From: Pseudozobellia thermophila
GTDB lineage: Bacteria > Bacteroidota > Bacteroidia > Flavobacteriales > Flavobacteriaceae
DNA length: 64,000 bases
NCBI RefSeq assembly: GCF_900141855.1
Contig: NZ_FQYU01000006.1
Coordinates: forward strand, 186,001 to 250,000
Direction: 5' to 3'
Shown: positions 63,684 through 64,000 of the stretch, piece after piece
How the letters are laid out: the number at the start of each line of letters is the position of its first letter
Numbering within the stretch: position 1 is the first letter of the stretch
Program-made: the position numbers and the translations under genes
The notes under the pieces: generated by a model
What the model saw: only the letters and a program-made list of their open reading frames with translations
Database searches by the model: none
Told to the model about the DNA's origin: nothing

Positions 63684-63711
63684 AATACAGGCTTGTAATC
63701 AAGCCTGTATT
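63684..63711 (+). terminator. Perfect 12-bp hairpin after SusD
   Basis: AATACAGGCTTG (63684-63695), loop TAAT, CAAGCCTGTATT (63700-63711), then CTTCC. It may end most transcripts after SusC/SusD or stabilise their mRNA, leaving lower expression of the sulfatase and later genes. The T run is short, so termination is likely partial. Confidence 0.6.
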
Positions 63712-63793
63712 CTTCCAATTTCTTCGTCGACCGAGATATATAAAATAGAACCCTATGTTAATGTTGGATGCCATTTTTTATTTAAAATTTAGG

Positions 63794-64000
63794 ATGCGCA
63801 TTTTGAGTTTGCCATTTTTGGTATTTGGTCTATCGGCATTTTGTAGTGCTCAGGTTAAAAACGACAAAACCCCGAATATCATTTTGATTTTTCCCGATCA
63901 ATTGCGCTCCGATTATGTGGGGGCTAAGGGAGGTAAATGGGTTTACACTCCGAACATGGACAGACTGGCAAATGAGGGAGCGGTCTTTACCAGGGCTTAT
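63794..64000 (+). CDS. S1-family sulfatase (N-terminal part, cut by window edge)
   Basis: The last 207 bases encode a signal peptide (ILSLPFLVFGLSAFCSA) and the start of a sulfatase domain: NIILIFPDQLRSDYVGAKG, then TPNMDRLANEGAVFTRAY. The Asp-Gln in FPDQLR replaces the more common Asp-Asp and marks particular S1 subfamilies. The C-x-P-x-R nucleophile would come just after the window edge. In-frame ATGs at 63755 and 63761 would lengthen the N terminus; I prefer 63794 because the signal peptide then has normal proportions. It belongs to locus 2 and implies a sulfated substrate. Confidence 0.85.
   Translation, partial: MRILSLPFLVFGLSAFCSAQVKNDKTPNIILIFPDQLRSDYVGAKGGKWVYTPNMDRLANEGAVFTRAY

Noticed and set aside
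1-64000. CRISPR arrays, tRNA or rRNA genes, transposases or integrases
   Set aside because: None was recognised when reading both strands; the mosaic composition of the exopolysaccharide cluster is not accompanied by visible mobile-element genes.

Overview
The window looks like the chromosome of a marine, polysaccharide-degrading member of the Bacteroidota, most likely a Zobellia-like flavobacterium. The basis is two SusC/SusD pairs each tied to an ECF sigma factor and a FecR anti-sigma factor, several S1 sulfatases, GH97/GH43/GH117-type enzymes, an UpxY-type NusG paralogue inside an exopolysaccharide cluster, surface-lipoprotein signals rich in Asp/Glu after the lipid cysteine, and few recognisable Shine-Dalgarno sites. 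The genus is an inference; no rRNA or housekeeping marker is present.

Region 1 (1-31.4 kb) is a large exopolysaccharide locus. At the left edge is a truncated heparinase II/III-type gene (minus strand), then two paralogous surface lipoproteins carrying heparin-lyase-I-like domains (plus strand); the second also has a CBM96-like domain, a Glu/Pro linker and four PKD domains. A five-gene minus-strand operon (6.0-11.9 kb) follows: sugar epimerase, FAD oxidoreductase, NodB-type deacetylase, DPM1-like GT2 and a GT-C membrane transferase. It parallels the Arn logic of building, trimming and transferring a lipid-linked sugar. The plus-strand core (12.7-31.4 kb) holds the initiating sugar-phosphate transferase, UpxY, a GT26, the Wzx flippase, a Wzy-like polymerase, two hexapeptide acyltransferases, a GT2, an esterase-like protein, four GT4 enzymes, one antisense UGM-like flavoprotein, and the Wzc tyrosine autokinase. 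Base composition is mosaic: the centre (about 22.5-24.9 kb) is far more AT-rich than the flanks, as expected of an exchangeable serotype-determining core.

Region 2 (31.5-34.0 kb) is a KefG/KefB-like quinone reductase and cation:proton antiporter pair, closed by a strong bidirectional terminator.

Region 3 (34.1-51.3 kb) is a polysaccharide utilisation locus. SusD, SusC (with STN domain), FecR and ECF sigma lie on the minus strand. Divergent from them are a GH43-like enzyme, two sulfatases, a GH97, a DUF6786-like lipoprotein and a GH117/GH43-like lipoprotein, with one convergent sorbosone-dehydrogenase-like lipoprotein. The content suggests exo-acting breakdown of a sulfated galactose-containing algal glycan; the substrate is inferred.

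Region 4 (51.6-56.7 kb, minus strand) holds a TetR-controlled operon for small redox/electrophile enzymes (AhpD-like, EthD-like, FrnE-like DsbA), with matching palindromes in front of both the regulator and the first enzyme. Next to it is a complete tripartite TRAP transporter (dctPQM). Region 5 (56.8-64.0 kb) begins a second sigma/FecR/SusC/SusD locus that runs into an S1 sulfatase cut by the right edge.
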